A stretch of 64,000 bases of DNA from UKL13-2 sp036394575 (GTDB taxonomy: Bacteria; Pseudomonadota; Gammaproteobacteria; Burkholderiales; Usitatibacteraceae): the NCBI GenBank assembly GCA_036394575.1, contig DASWEY010000018.1:26976-90975 (forward strand). The letters run 5' to 3'. The notes below the pieces were generated by a model, which worked only from the letters and a program-made list of their open reading frames with translations, had not been told where the DNA came from and made no database searches. A program made the position numbers and the translations under genes. Shown here piece after piece: positions 24,714 to 33,200 of this stretch (positions are counted from its first letter, which is position 1; each line of letters begins with the position of its first letter).

Positions 24714-25696
24714 AGTTGCCGAACCTTGTAACCCTTGACGCGCAGCAGCTCGACCAGGCCGCGCGGCCCCACCAGGTGCAGGGAACCGATCGCGACGAAA
24801 TACGGTTGGTCGTCGCGCAGAAAATCTTCTATTTTTGCCAGCATCTCCGGGTGACGGCTGTAGACCAGCGCCTCCTCAATCTCCGCAGACCGGGGCAAAT
24901 CGTGGTTGACCTCGCTGGTCACTTCCTGCATCAGCGCCGCGTCCCCGCTTTGCCAGGCATTGACCATGCCTGTCACCTGGTCCGGCGTCCTGCCGGTTTC
25001 AATCGCCGTCAGCGCGTTATCCAGGAAGGCTTCCTGCAAGGACGCCGACATGCTGTCGAACATTTTCAGCTGTCCCAATTGCGACTCGAGTTCCAGCACC
25101 GGCTTGTGGTCGTGCTGCGCATTGGCGATCAAATAACTGTCGACGCCGAAGTTGCGGTCATAACCCAGTCGGGTAAATTCGGCGATGGCAAGGAACCCGC
25201 CGGCAATGCAGGGCTTGAGCTCGCGCAGGCCATCTGCCGGCAATTTCAGTTTCAGCAACTGGATCTGCAGCCGCTGATACAGTGCTTTCGGGATTTGCGA
25301 CTCCAGCGACATTGGCGGCTTGTATAAGATCAGCGGCCGCACGCGTTCTTCGTTCTCGCTTTTGGTAATGTCCGCCTCCACCACCAGCTTGGCCGATTTT
25401 TTCAGCGCCGTCTCGACCTGCTCGGGCAGCGGATAAAAACTGCGTTTGCCGACGTGAATAGTGCCGAACAAATAGACCGTATTACCCGGCGAGCTGACCT
25501 CCCAGATAAAGGCCCGGTGTGCGCTCTCGACAGGGGGCGCCGCCGGTACGGCGACGACAGCAGTCGCCATTGCAGGTTGGGTGGGGTCATAGTTCGCTGC
25601 CCGATCGGTCGTCTGCGCGCCGGCGGCGCTCCACAGAAACAACCAGGCAAGCAGGGCGAACAGGCGGCGGTTGAAAGCGGTAAGCGGCAGCGGCAT
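24710..25696 (-). CDS. TraB/GumN-family protein
   Basis: A 328-residue secreted or periplasmic protein. The signal peptide is MPLPLTAFNRRLFALLAWLF through SAAGAQ. The family core is visible as WEVSSPGNTVYLFGTIHVGK, the TIHxG metal-binding-type motif, and a late VAIGSLHLVGPRGLVELLRVKG, which carries the second conserved His. TraB/GumN proteins are thought to be Tiki-like metalloproteases, but the bacterial function is not known. The ATG at 25696, with CGGAG upstream, gives the proper signal peptide. It overlaps the ThDP enzyme gene by ATGA and follows greB by 41 nt. Confidence 0.88.
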   Translation of the reverse strand: MPLPLTAFNRRLFALLAWLFLWSAAGAQTTDRAANYDPTQPAMATAVVAVPAAPPVESAHRAFIWEVSSPGNTVYLFGTIHVGKRSFYPLPEQVETALKKSAKLVVEADITKSENEERVRPLILYKPPMSLESQIPKALYQRLQIQLLKLKLPADGLRELKPCIAGGFLAIAEFTRLGYDRNFGVDSYLIANAQHDHKPVLELESQLGQLKMFDSMSASLQEAFLDNALTAIETGRTPDQVTGMVNAWQSGDAALMQEVTSEVNHDLPRSAEIEEALVYSRHPEMLAKIEDFLRDDQPYFVAIGSLHLVGPRGLVELLRVKGYKVRQL

Positions 25697-25737
25697 CAAT
25701 GAACTCCGGAAAATTCTGAACGGGACAGGCGGCCGCA

Positions 25738-26364
25738 CTAGCTCGGCGGCTTGAAGGAATTGAGGGTGGTCGGCGCCTCGGGAACAAAGGGATCCATTGC
25801 AACGGCCTGGTAGCGAACGTCGACGATCTCCAATTCTTCATTGCCGCCCGGCGCGCGCAGCAGCACCGTATCGCCGATCCGTGCCTTCAACAAAGCGCGC
25901 GCCAGCGGCGATATCCAGGTGATGTAGCCGCGTTTCAGATCGAGTTCGTCGATGCCGACGATGGTGACAGTTTTTTCTTCACCACTGGCGTTTGCATAGG
26001 TTACGGTGGCGCCGAAGAATACGCGCTCGGCGATATCCTCGTCGCGCGGCGCGGCGGGATCGACCACCTCGGCATTGTCCAGGCGCTTGGTCAGGAAGCG
26101 CAGCCGCCGGTCGATTTCGCGCAGGCGCTTCTTGCCATACTGGTAATCCGCATTTTCGCTGCGGTCGCCGTTCTTGGCCGCCCAGGACACCGCATTGGTC
26201 ACCGCGGGACGTTCCTTGTTCAGCAGATACTGGAATTCATCCTTGAGGCGTTGATGGCCAACCGGCGTAATGTAGTTTTTGCTGCCCGCAGGCAGGGGCG
26301 AGGCACCGTCCTCGATGTCCTCATCGTCGTCCTGCGCCGATTCTTTTGTGAACGCTTTGCTCAT
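25738..26364 (-). CDS. greB: Transcription elongation factor GreB
   Basis: Stimulates transcript cleavage by backtracked RNA polymerase. The 208-residue protein has the Gre coiled coil with its acidic tip NGDRSENADYQYGKKRLREID, then the FKBP-like C-terminal domain (VTIVGIDELDLKRGYITWISPLARALL). It is longer than usual (about 160) owing to an acidic N-terminal extension (DDDEDIEDG, residues 12-20) and a 20-residue C-terminal tail. The ITPVGHQRLKDE segment marks GreB over GreA. Confidence 0.94.
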   Translation of the reverse strand: MSKAFTKESAQDDDEDIEDGASPLPAGSKNYITPVGHQRLKDEFQYLLNKERPAVTNAVSWAAKNGDRSENADYQYGKKRLREIDRRLRFLTKRLDNAEVVDPAAPRDEDIAERVFFGATVTYANASGEEKTVTIVGIDELDLKRGYITWISPLARALLKARIGDTVLLRAPGGNEELEIVDVRYQAVAMDPFVPEAPTTLNSFKPPS

Positions 26365-26434
26365 GTCTGCCCGATTTGATCGGACATTATAGAGCCGCCG
26401 CAGCGCCCCGCGAGGAGCTGGGCCGGCGCAATCC

Positions 26435-28612
26435 CTAGCCGGCGGCAGCCTTGTTGACGCTGGCGTTGAGTTTGGCCAGGACCAGTTCGAGCGCCTGGAT
26501 GCGTTGATCGCGCGCCTTGATGACCGCCCTCAGCTCAAGCTCCAGTTTGCGCAGGCGCTGCAATTCGTCGGCTTCACCCGGTGTTTGTACGGTCGATTGG
26601 CCACCTGCAGCAGCGCCGCTGTCGGCCCCCGGTGCCGTTCCCAGAGCCTGATCAATGGCCAGATGAATCGCCCTGTGCAATGCAGTGCTATCCAGTGTCG
26701 GGACACGGGCCGCAACCACTGGCTGGGCAGGCCTGACATCACTGACCGCAGGCGGCAATGGGGCCGGCGCTGCGGGCGGCGTTGCAGGTAGCATTGCGGC
26801 TTTATGGTCGCCGAGGTCCGGTTCGATCCCTTGCGCAGGCCGGTCGACATTGACGGCAGCGCGGGCCTTGCCGGTTTTCCTGGTCCTGGCAGACTTGTCG
26901 GCGAGGCCGAAGCGGATCAGGGCCGGCAGCAGCAGCGCGCGCGGATCGGCGGCATTTTGCTGCAGGCCATTTACATAGATCCCCAGGGCGGAGACGCCAT
27001 CGGCCACTGCCGCCGCCTCGTCACCGTTGCCCGGCAAGGTACCGCCGGCAAACTGCGCCACATGTTTGGCCACTTTCTCGCTCAGGGCAGCAGCCTCATC
27101 CAGCTCGAGCATCGACAACGCACCCTGCACCTGCTTGAACAGCTGCGCCAAAGGCGCAAGTTCGGCGGTCTTCTGCGGGTCGCGGAAAAAGGCGTCCAGC
27201 GCGGCCTCGATGGTGTTGAGGTTGATCTGCACCTCGCGACCCACCTGAAAAATCAATAGATGGGTCTGCGCGCGCAAGGTCATGGTATCGCCCAGGCTGT
27301 TCGCCGAGGCATCGGGCACCGGCAGTTCGACGCCGGTCATCGCGCTGCGCAAGCGCGTGGAAACCGCCGTCGCCTGACGTGCGAACTCGGGGGTCAGCTT
27401 GAAATAATTTTCCAGCGAGGATTCAACGAACAGCATCGCCGTCGCCACTTCCATGGCCTGCACGTCGCTGAGCAGTTTGCCGGTTTTGCGCGCATGCTTG
27501 CCGATGGCGCCCAATACCTGCAGCAACAGGGCCAGCTCGCGATTCGGCAGCGATTGCGCCATCGCCGCCAGCAGTTCGGCCTGCTTGGCGAACGGCTCCA
27601 GCGCGGAACTGTTGCGGCTGGTGAAGGCCAGCAGATTGTCCTTCTGCTTCTGCACCTGCTCGCACAGGGCATTGACGGCCGCAACCAGGGCGGGTTCGGC
27701 TTTCTGGTTCTGGCCGGCACCGGGTATCGCCAGCAGCTCATCGAGCCGGTAAACCTCGCGAATCGCCTCGATGTATTCGGTGCGCGCGGCGGTTTTACCG
27801 ACCACCAGCAACAGATCGCGGAACAGTTTTTCCGGCACATGGGGGTTGCCGGCAATCAGCAGCTTGATCTGCTGGTCGATTTTGCCGAGCAGTTGCACGG
27901 CGGGCGCGCCGGCGCCGGCAGGATCGTTGGCGACCGCTTCGAAGAATCCCGCGGCGGTAAACCAGAACGAACGCGCCATCGGATTGAACAACAGCGCTTC
28001 GATGGCGAGCACGGCATCGCGCATGGTGCGCGCGCCGGTGACCAGATCCTTGTCGCGCAACAATTTCAGCAACCCGGCCTGGAACAGGCTGCGCGCCTGC
28101 CGGACCGCTTCGGCCAGTTGTTCCGCGCTCAGCGGGGGCGCGGCCTCGTCGGGCAGCGGCACGGTCGCGGAGAGATCGGGGGAAAACAGATCGGTGGCGG
28201 CAGCGTCGTTGGCGCCGCGCGCCCGGTTCAGCGCGATATAGACCGTCGCCAGGATCATCGGGCGATCCGGCTGGCCGGCCATCAGGCTGTCGAGATAGCC
28301 GGACAGGCTTACCGTCGCGTTTTTCGCCGCCGCCAGTTGCTGGACCGCGTCGGCGGGAACCGCCACCGCAAATGCCGCCACCAGTTTTTCGATTTCCTCG
28401 CTCAGGCGCGCGGCCGCGCCGAGGTTGACCATCGACAGCGCGCCCGTGACTTGGTGCATGCACAGGGCGGCGTATTGAACCGCCTTGGAATCGGCGGGAT
28501 CCTTGCCCAGTTCGTCGAAGTGCGTTCGGGCGCTGCCGAGTGAATGCTCGATCTCCGCCCGGACCCAGTTAAGCGGGCCGCTGTCGAAGCCGGATTGGCT
28601 GTTGGTGACCAT
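26435..28612 (-). CDS. FimL/ChpA-N-terminal-like Hpt-type protein
   Basis: A 725-residue cytosolic, largely helical protein resembling FimL and the N-terminal part of ChpA, which tune type IV pilus and cAMP signalling in Pseudomonas. The first Hpt-like domain has MHQVTGALSM with His53 at the usual phosphoacceptor place, but the Lys-Gly pair is lost. A second (FKQVQGALSM, about 492) has Gln494 instead of His. No CheA kinase, CheW or receiver domain follows. The C-terminus is Pro/Ala-rich, then a coiled coil (about 685-720). I start at ATG 28612; the frame is open to 28810. No pil or chp genes are in the window. Confidence 0.68.
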   Translation of the reverse strand: MVTNSQSGFDSGPLNWVRAEIEHSLGSARTHFDELGKDPADSKAVQYAALCMHQVTGALSMVNLGAAARLSEEIEKLVAAFAVAVPADAVQQLAAAKNATVSLSGYLDSLMAGQPDRPMILATVYIALNRARGANDAAATDLFSPDLSATVPLPDEAAPPLSAEQLAEAVRQARSLFQAGLLKLLRDKDLVTGARTMRDAVLAIEALLFNPMARSFWFTAAGFFEAVANDPAGAGAPAVQLLGKIDQQIKLLIAGNPHVPEKLFRDLLLVVGKTAARTEYIEAIREVYRLDELLAIPGAGQNQKAEPALVAAVNALCEQVQKQKDNLLAFTSRNSSALEPFAKQAELLAAMAQSLPNRELALLLQVLGAIGKHARKTGKLLSDVQAMEVATAMLFVESSLENYFKLTPEFARQATAVSTRLRSAMTGVELPVPDASANSLGDTMTLRAQTHLLIFQVGREVQINLNTIEAALDAFFRDPQKTAELAPLAQLFKQVQGALSMLELDEAAALSEKVAKHVAQFAGGTLPGNGDEAAAVADGVSALGIYVNGLQQNAADPRALLLPALIRFGLADKSARTRKTGKARAAVNVDRPAQGIEPDLGDHKAAMLPATPPAAPAPLPPAVSDVRPAQPVVAARVPTLDSTALHRAIHLAIDQALGTAPGADSGAAAGGQSTVQTPGEADELQRLRKLELELRAVIKARDQRIQALELVLAKLNASVNKAAAG

Positions 28613-29128
28613 TGGCGTTAGCGGAAAAATAGTGAAGGTAGTTTGTTGATGCCGGCGCTCGGCGCGGGTTCTGGGTGTGTGGTGTGGGCGTAAAACCGGA
28701 AAATCCGCCTGATGATGCCAGCGGCAACTACCGGTTCCTCGCCCAGCTTGCATAACTGCTCTGGAGCACGCCCTCACTTTACGTGAGTCAATCAAGACGA
28801 AGTGTGACATAAGTCACAGATTCTTTCGTCCCGATCGACATCCAGGGCATGTTGACAGTTGTTGACAATGTGCGTGCCACCAGAAGAGGCGGGCGCAGCA
28901 CAGGCGGCCCGTAGCCGATCGTTATTTTCGCAATCGGCAGAACAGGGCAAACGCTGAGGCCCGGCCGACCGCTGCCGCAAGACGGCATAGACCGCTCGTC
29001 GCCATCAACCCATAAGCGCGTCACCGCACTGACCTCGCCGGCTCGCCGGCGCATCCTTGATTCACGAATTTCGACAGGACGCATAGTCTGTGCGCCGTCA
29101 GAAGCCGCACCAACCGGAAGAAAAACCA
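28613..29128. other. Divergent intergenic region, fimL-like/glycine-zipper gene
   Basis: A roughly 515-bp divergent region without a supportable gene. It contains a perfect CRP-type dyad at 28803-28818 and two TTGACA hexamers at 28852 and 28862 on the plus strand, ten bases apart, which could serve as -35 elements for the rightward gene; I cannot identify a good -10. Confidence 0.5.
28803..28818. promoter_or_regulatory. CRP/Vfr-type operator dyad
   Basis: TGTGACATAAGTCACA is a perfect 6-4-6 dyad and matches TGTGAN6TCACA exactly. It lies 191 bp upstream of the fimL-like start and 311 bp upstream of the rightward glycine-zipper gene. Binding by a CRP-family protein is inferred. Confidence 0.6.
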
Positions 29129-29689
29129 ATGCAAACCCAAAACAGCAAATCCCCTCATACCATGCTGTGGATCGCAGGTATCGCAGTCATCCTGTTCTGC
29201 GCGGCCGGCATCGCCGCCATCATGGGCTGGATTCCGACGTCGACGGCTGGCGCCGGCAGCAGTGCCGCCCCTGTCGCGGCACCCGTGCAAAGCGCATCGA
29301 GCAGAACTTATTCGGCTCCGGCGCGTAATGCCAGCAGCGCCCCTGCCCGCTCGATTTGCACAGAATGCGGCATCGTCGAATCGACGCGCGAAATCAGCGA
29401 ACCCGGCAAGGGCAGCGGCATCGGCGGTGTCGGCGGTGCGGTAGTCGGCGGCGTTCTGGGCCACCAGGTCGGTAGCGGCCGCGGCAATGACCTCGCCGCC
29501 GTGGCCGGCGCCGTGAGTGGCGCATTCGCAGGCAATGCCATCGAGAAGCGGGTGAGTGCAGGCAAGAGTTATGAAGTCACCGTGCGCCTCGAAGGCGGCT
29601 CCAGCCGCGTGTTCAGCGAAACCAGTTCGAATTGGCACAATGGCGATCACGTACGGATCGTCGACGGCATGATCCGCTCGAACAGATAG
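29129..29689 (+). CDS. Glycine-zipper 2TM-domain envelope protein
   Basis: A 186-residue protein with one N-terminal transmembrane helix (MLWIAGIAVILFCAAGIAAI, about residues 12-31), a Ser/Ala-rich linker, CTEC, and then a glycine-zipper pair GIGGVGGAVVGGVLGHQ and AAVAGAVSGAFAGNAIE, followed by a beta domain ending at VRIVDGMI. This matches the SlyB/17-kDa-antigen-like group, but membrane-anchored instead of lipidated. GGAAG precedes the ATG. Role: probably envelope integrity, inferred from family. Confidence 0.82.
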   Translation: MQTQNSKSPHTMLWIAGIAVILFCAAGIAAIMGWIPTSTAGAGSSAAPVAAPVQSASSRTYSAPARNASSAPARSICTECGIVESTREISEPGKGSGIGGVGGAVVGGVLGHQVGSGRGNDLAAVAGAVSGAFAGNAIEKRVSAGKSYEVTVRLEGGSSRVFSETSSNWHNGDHVRIVDGMIRSNR

Positions 29690-29792
29690 CATTTCGGCGC
29701 CTGCCGCACCTGTCCATTGCCGGCTGAACCGACGCCGTTTTTTCGAAACGGTCGATTCGACTGCCGAACCGGCTGAAACCACCTTTTATCCG

Positions 29793-29816
29793 CGCCCGCA
29801 TCTGCAGGCGTTTTTT
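29793..29816 (+). terminator. Possible intrinsic terminator after glycine-zipper gene
   Basis: CGCC-C-GC/GC-A-GGCG stem with a small loop followed by six T. It lies about 100 nt after the stop of the glycine-zipper gene. The stem is short and carries a mismatch, so the call is tentative. Confidence 0.4.
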
Positions 29817-29967
29817 CACCTGCATCAAGCCCTGCCAATCGCGATCAGCCCGGCGGCGATGAAGCGGGCGCCAACAAATCGTCGGGAACAACACTCGCCA
29901 GCGGTCAATTTGCAATTTATAATTCCCCCGAAAACAAGCAGTGCAAACGGGAAAAGGGAGAGCCGGC

Positions 29968-30552
29968 ATGGATCGCAGAGGTTTCATTGCAGCCACGGGA
30001 TCGGGAGCGCTTGTCGCATTGCTGGGCTCTTGCGCCACCACCGAACCGGTCGATCCCAAGGACACCCGCATGTCCCTGCTGTGCGGCTATATCGACAGCA
30101 GCGATGCGCCATCCAAAATCGAATGGGTGGAGATCAAGCAGTACGGCGACGGCGACCGCGACCAGGGCCAACAGGGCTATTACCTGGTCGAATACGACCG
30201 CAAGACCGGCGTATTCTTTCATGTCGGCATCGAGAGCGGCAACCACCAGGTGCACAAGTTCGGCGGCGGCAACACCCAGTACGACTGGTCCAGCCGTGGC
30301 CGCAACGAGACCGCGCTGCGCATCACGCAGCCGGGCGCCTATTTCGTCGGCGCCTACAAATACATCCACCACGACCAGGGCTGGTTCAAGGACGACAAGT
30401 TCGAAATGCGCCTCCTGAGCAGCCCGAGCGAGGCCGAGGTGCTGGCAATCGTTCTGCGCCGGCTGGAAACGGATCGCGATCTCGCGCCTTATGAACATCA
30501 GCGCGCGCTGGTGCGCAAGCGCCTCGCCGCCCTTGGAGGCCGCCGTGCATAA
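29968..30552 (+). CDS. Predicted lipoprotein with Tat-like signal
   Basis: A 194-residue protein starting MDRRGFIAATGSGALVALLGSC: an RR-x-F Tat-type motif and a lipobox-like LGSC. The mature part is a beta-rich domain (SLLCGYIDSSDAPSKIEWVE, HVGIESGNHQVHKFGG, PGAYFVGAYKYIHH). I do not recognise a named family. GGGAGAG lies 6 nt before the ATG. It overlaps the next gene by 8 nt, and that gene encodes a second lipoprotein of the same style, so the pair probably works together at the envelope. Confidence 0.75.
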   Translation: MDRRGFIAATGSGALVALLGSCATTEPVDPKDTRMSLLCGYIDSSDAPSKIEWVEIKQYGDGDRDQGQQGYYLVEYDRKTGVFFHVGIESGNHQVHKFGGGNTQYDWSSRGRNETALRITQPGAYFVGAYKYIHHDQGWFKDDKFEMRLLSSPSEAEVLAIVLRRLETDRDLAPYEHQRALVRKRLAALGGRRA

Positions 30553-31231
30553 ACGCCGCCGCTTTCTTGCCGCCGCATTGGGCAGTGTCGCCGCCGCCGC
30601 CCTGCCGGGCTGTTACACCATTCATGAAACGCCACCCGGCGGCGTGCCGGCGGCCGGCAGCCGGCATGTCATGCTGGTCGGACGCATCGAAGTCGTTCCG
30701 CGCATGGCCACCGGCGAGCAGGACATCGATATCAAAAACGATCTGTTCAATACCAAGCGCTATATGCTGGGACGCGCGGTGATACAAATGGCGGACCGGC
30801 CGGATCCGGGTTCCTTGCACGCCCTGTCCGCCGAATTCCTCAACCCGACGCTGGAACAGACTTTTTTCCTGGTGCTGCCGCGCAGCGAGCGCTTCATCGC
30901 CAAGGGCAGCGTGACCATGGAATGGCGCGACCTGACGCCCAGTTCGAAGGCGATGAATGTCGAGTCCGCCGAGCTGAAGTTCCCGGCCCCGCTGGAGATC
31001 GATATCCGTCCCGATGACCAAGCCATCTACATCGGCACCGTGCGCTTGCACCGCGATGTATTTCACACGCTGTTGAAAGTCGAGCTGCTGGACCAGCATG
31101 CGGCGGCCCTCATCGAGTTTCGCAAACGCTTCGGCCCGCAGGCCGCCCTGCGCAAGGCGTTGCTGAAGCTGCCGCAGGAATCGTCGAGGCCGGCACGCCA
31201 GACAGGCGATATCCCCTCGGAACGGTCCTGA
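30545..31231 (+). CDS. Predicted lipoprotein, partner of upstream gene
   Basis: A 228-residue protein read from GTG at 30545, with GGAGG 6 nt upstream: VHKRRRFLAAALGSVAAAALPGC is an Arg-rich signal with lipobox LPGC. The mature domain includes HVMLVGRIEVVPRM and IYIGTVRLHRDVFH, a beta-sandwich-like pattern also seen in the upstream protein. The ATG at 30491 in the same frame lies inside the previous gene and would bury the signal. No known family recognised. A palindromic repeat follows. Confidence 0.75.
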   Translation: MHKRRRFLAAALGSVAAAALPGCYTIHETPPGGVPAAGSRHVMLVGRIEVVPRMATGEQDIDIKNDLFNTKRYMLGRAVIQMADRPDPGSLHALSAEFLNPTLEQTFFLVLPRSERFIAKGSVTMEWRDLTPSSKAMNVESAELKFPAPLEIDIRPDDQAIYIGTVRLHRDVFHTLLKVELLDQHAAALIEFRKRFGPQAALRKALLKLPQESSRPARQTGDIPSERS

Positions 31232-31236
31232 TCGGA

Positions 31237-31320
31237 AATCGCAGATCGCCATCTGGCGCGGCGTTTGAAGCAGAAATGGCCGGGAAGGCCCGCGGATTGG
31301 CGATCCGCGTGTTTGCATCG
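31237..31320. repeat. REP-like palindromic repeat, copy C
   Basis: The left arm CGCAGATCGCCATCTGGCGC pairs imperfectly with GCGGATTGGCGATCCGCG on the right. It starts just after the lipoprotein stop. The left half closely matches copy A (13007), the right half is more diverged. Confidence 0.65.
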
Positions 31321-31745
31321 GCGCGCCGCTTTGCCAAAACTGCCCCTTTCCGCTAAACTTCGCGCTTCAAATCTCACTTGGTGAGGCGTTCCATGTCCAG
31401 CAAACATTCACACATCGTCCGCTCCTTCCCGACCGCAGCGTCGCACGGGTCGGTGGCGCTTGTGCGTGCTGCGGCCGGGATGCGTCTCACTTTCATCGCT
31501 TCCTCCCGACTGTCGTCCCGACCGGCAACCGCCATCGCACCCAGCGACGGCATTCCGGGCTAGCCAGGCCAAGCCTTCCTTCGCAATTCGCAGAAGGGCT
31601 TCGCCGGACAATACGGCGGGGCAAAGAAGGTGAGCCGGCAACATCGCTCCCCACCGTAACCATAAATCGCCGATTATTTTCGGCACATGACGCCACTGCT
31701 TCCTGATCTCCGGCCTCATGTAAAAAAAACGGATTGGGTATCAAC
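31321..31745 (+). other. Long leader region upstream of MFS gene
   Basis: About 425 bp before the MFS start that I cannot assign. It includes a 56-codon open frame from ATG 31393 with a good ribosome site (GTGAGG), ending in TAG at 31563, then sequence with several possible stems. It may be a regulatory leader. I compared it by eye with common riboswitch cores and recognised none. Confidence 0.4.
31393..31563 (+). CDS. Possible small leader ORF
   Basis: A 56-codon frame starting MSSKHSHIVRSFPTAASHGS, with GTGAGG 7 nt upstream. It has no family I know and no membrane segment. It could be a translated leader controlling the downstream transporter, or chance. The good ribosome site is the only positive evidence. 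Confidence 0.3.
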   Translation: MSSKHSHIVRSFPTAASHGSVALVRAAAGMRLTFIASSRLSSRPATAIAPSDGIPG

Positions 31746-33071
31746 ATGAATTTGAATTCGCATCACAAGTACGACAAATATCTGGGCAAGCTCTGGCGCA
31801 ATCGCGATTTCCGCACGCTGTGGCTGTCGTTGACCATTACCCATTTCGGCGGGCAGGTGACATTCCTGGCGCTGCCGCTGACGGCCGCCATCATGCTGCA
31901 CGCCACCCCCACGCAAATGGGGATCCTGACCGCGATGGAGGCCCTGCCTTACACCCTGTTCGGCCTGTTCACCGGCGTGCTGGTGGACCGTTCGCGCAAG
32001 CTGCCCCTGATCATCATGGCCGATCTCGGACGCGGCGCCGCCCTGCTGTCGGTGCCGATCGCCGCCTGGATGGACTGGCTGTCGATGCCGATCCTGTACA
32101 TCGCCGGTTTTCTGGTCGGACTGGGCGGCATCATCGGCTGGGCCGCCTATCAGGTGTTCATGACCGAGCGCGTCGGCCGCGACAATCTGGTCGAGGCCAA
32201 TTCGCGCATCGCCCTGTCCGATTCTTCCGCGCAGCTGATCGGGCCGGGATTGGCCGGCATTTTCATCCAGTGGCTAACCGCGCCATTCGCGATCTTGCTC
32301 GACGCCTGCTCGTTCTTCATCTCGGCATGGATGCTGCGCGGTATCCCCGGCAAGGACAGCGACGTGCCCAAGGTGCGCCACAATAGCGGCAACGCCAACT
32401 GGGCGGGCATCTGGTCCGATGCCAGGGAGGGGCTGCATCTGATCTGGCATAACCCAATCCTGCGTTCGCTGGCTTGGGGGCTGTCGGTCTGGCAATTCCT
32501 CAAGCATGTCTATCTCGCCATCATCATTTTGTACGCGGCGCGCGATTTGCAGCTTTCCGCCGGCAAGATCGGCGTGATCTGGATGATGGGCGGCGCCGGC
32601 TTCCTGCTGGCTTCCTTCCTCATCCAGCGCGGCAATCGCCGTTTCGGCGTGGGCCAGGTGATGCTCGGCGGCCTCGTCATCACCGGCATTGCCTGGCTGA
32701 TGATCGCCGCCGTCGGTCCCGGCGACTGGGCCGGCTTGATGCTCGGTCTAGCCCTGTTCTTTTTCGACCTCGGCGCCATGCTGTTTTTCATCAACTACCT
32801 GTCGCTGCGCCAGTCGGTGACACCGGACCGCCTGCTCGGCCGCGTGACCTCGACGATGATTTTCCTGTCGATCGCGATGGCGCCGGCCGGCTCGATTGTC
32901 GGTGGGCTGCTGGGCGAGGCCCTGGGATTGCGCCCCACCATCGCCATCTCCGGCGTCGGCGGTTTATTGCTCGGCCTGGTCCTGGTACGGTTCTCCCCCC
33001 TGGCCGGGATGAAACAACTGCCGACGCCGGTGACCGCACCGGTGCGCACGCCGGAAATGGCGGCGGAATAA
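31746..33071 (+). CDS. MFS transporter, enterobactin/macrolide exporter type
   Basis: A 441-residue 12-helix major facilitator protein. It has the N-terminal WRNRDFRTLWLSLTITHFGGQ segment, the loop 2-3 motif GVLVDRSRKLPLII (a variant of G-x-L-a-D-r-x-G-r-k), and the NSRIALSDSSAQLIGPGLAG helix typical of the MFS_3 exporters. These usually export siderophores or drugs; the substrate here is unknown. I take ATG at 31746; a TTG at 31734 is in frame. A long untranslated leader precedes it. Confidence 0.85.
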   Translation: MNLNSHHKYDKYLGKLWRNRDFRTLWLSLTITHFGGQVTFLALPLTAAIMLHATPTQMGILTAMEALPYTLFGLFTGVLVDRSRKLPLIIMADLGRGAALLSVPIAAWMDWLSMPILYIAGFLVGLGGIIGWAAYQVFMTERVGRDNLVEANSRIALSDSSAQLIGPGLAGIFIQWLTAPFAILLDACSFFISAWMLRGIPGKDSDVPKVRHNSGNANWAGIWSDAREGLHLIWHNPILRSLAWGLSVWQFLKHVYLAIIILYAARDLQLSAGKIGVIWMMGGAGFLLASFLIQRGNRRFGVGQVMLGGLVITGIAWLMIAAVGPGDWAGLMLGLALFFFDLGAMLFFINYLSLRQSVTPDRLLGRVTSTMIFLSIAMAPAGSIVGGLLGEALGLRPTIAISGVGGLLLGLVLVRFSPLAGMKQLPTPVTAPVRTPEMAAE

Positions 33072-33200
33072 GGCAAATGCCTGTCGGTCGCCAAATCCAG
33101 AACTTGTTCCCACCGCATCCAACAGGCATATTGACCGACAACCGACCCGCCGCCCACGTGGCGGCGGCCGGCGGCACAAACTTCTCAAGGGAGAACGAGC

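Noticed and set aside
31321..31745. Known riboswitch (Mn, guanidine or Mg type) before the MFS gene
   Set aside because: No match by eye to the conserved cores of these classes; left as an unassigned leader.
33095..33125. ECF autoregulatory promoter (GAACTT with TCCAA) upstream of the sigma operon
   Set aside because: The spacing of about 12 nt between the elements is too short for the ECF consensus.
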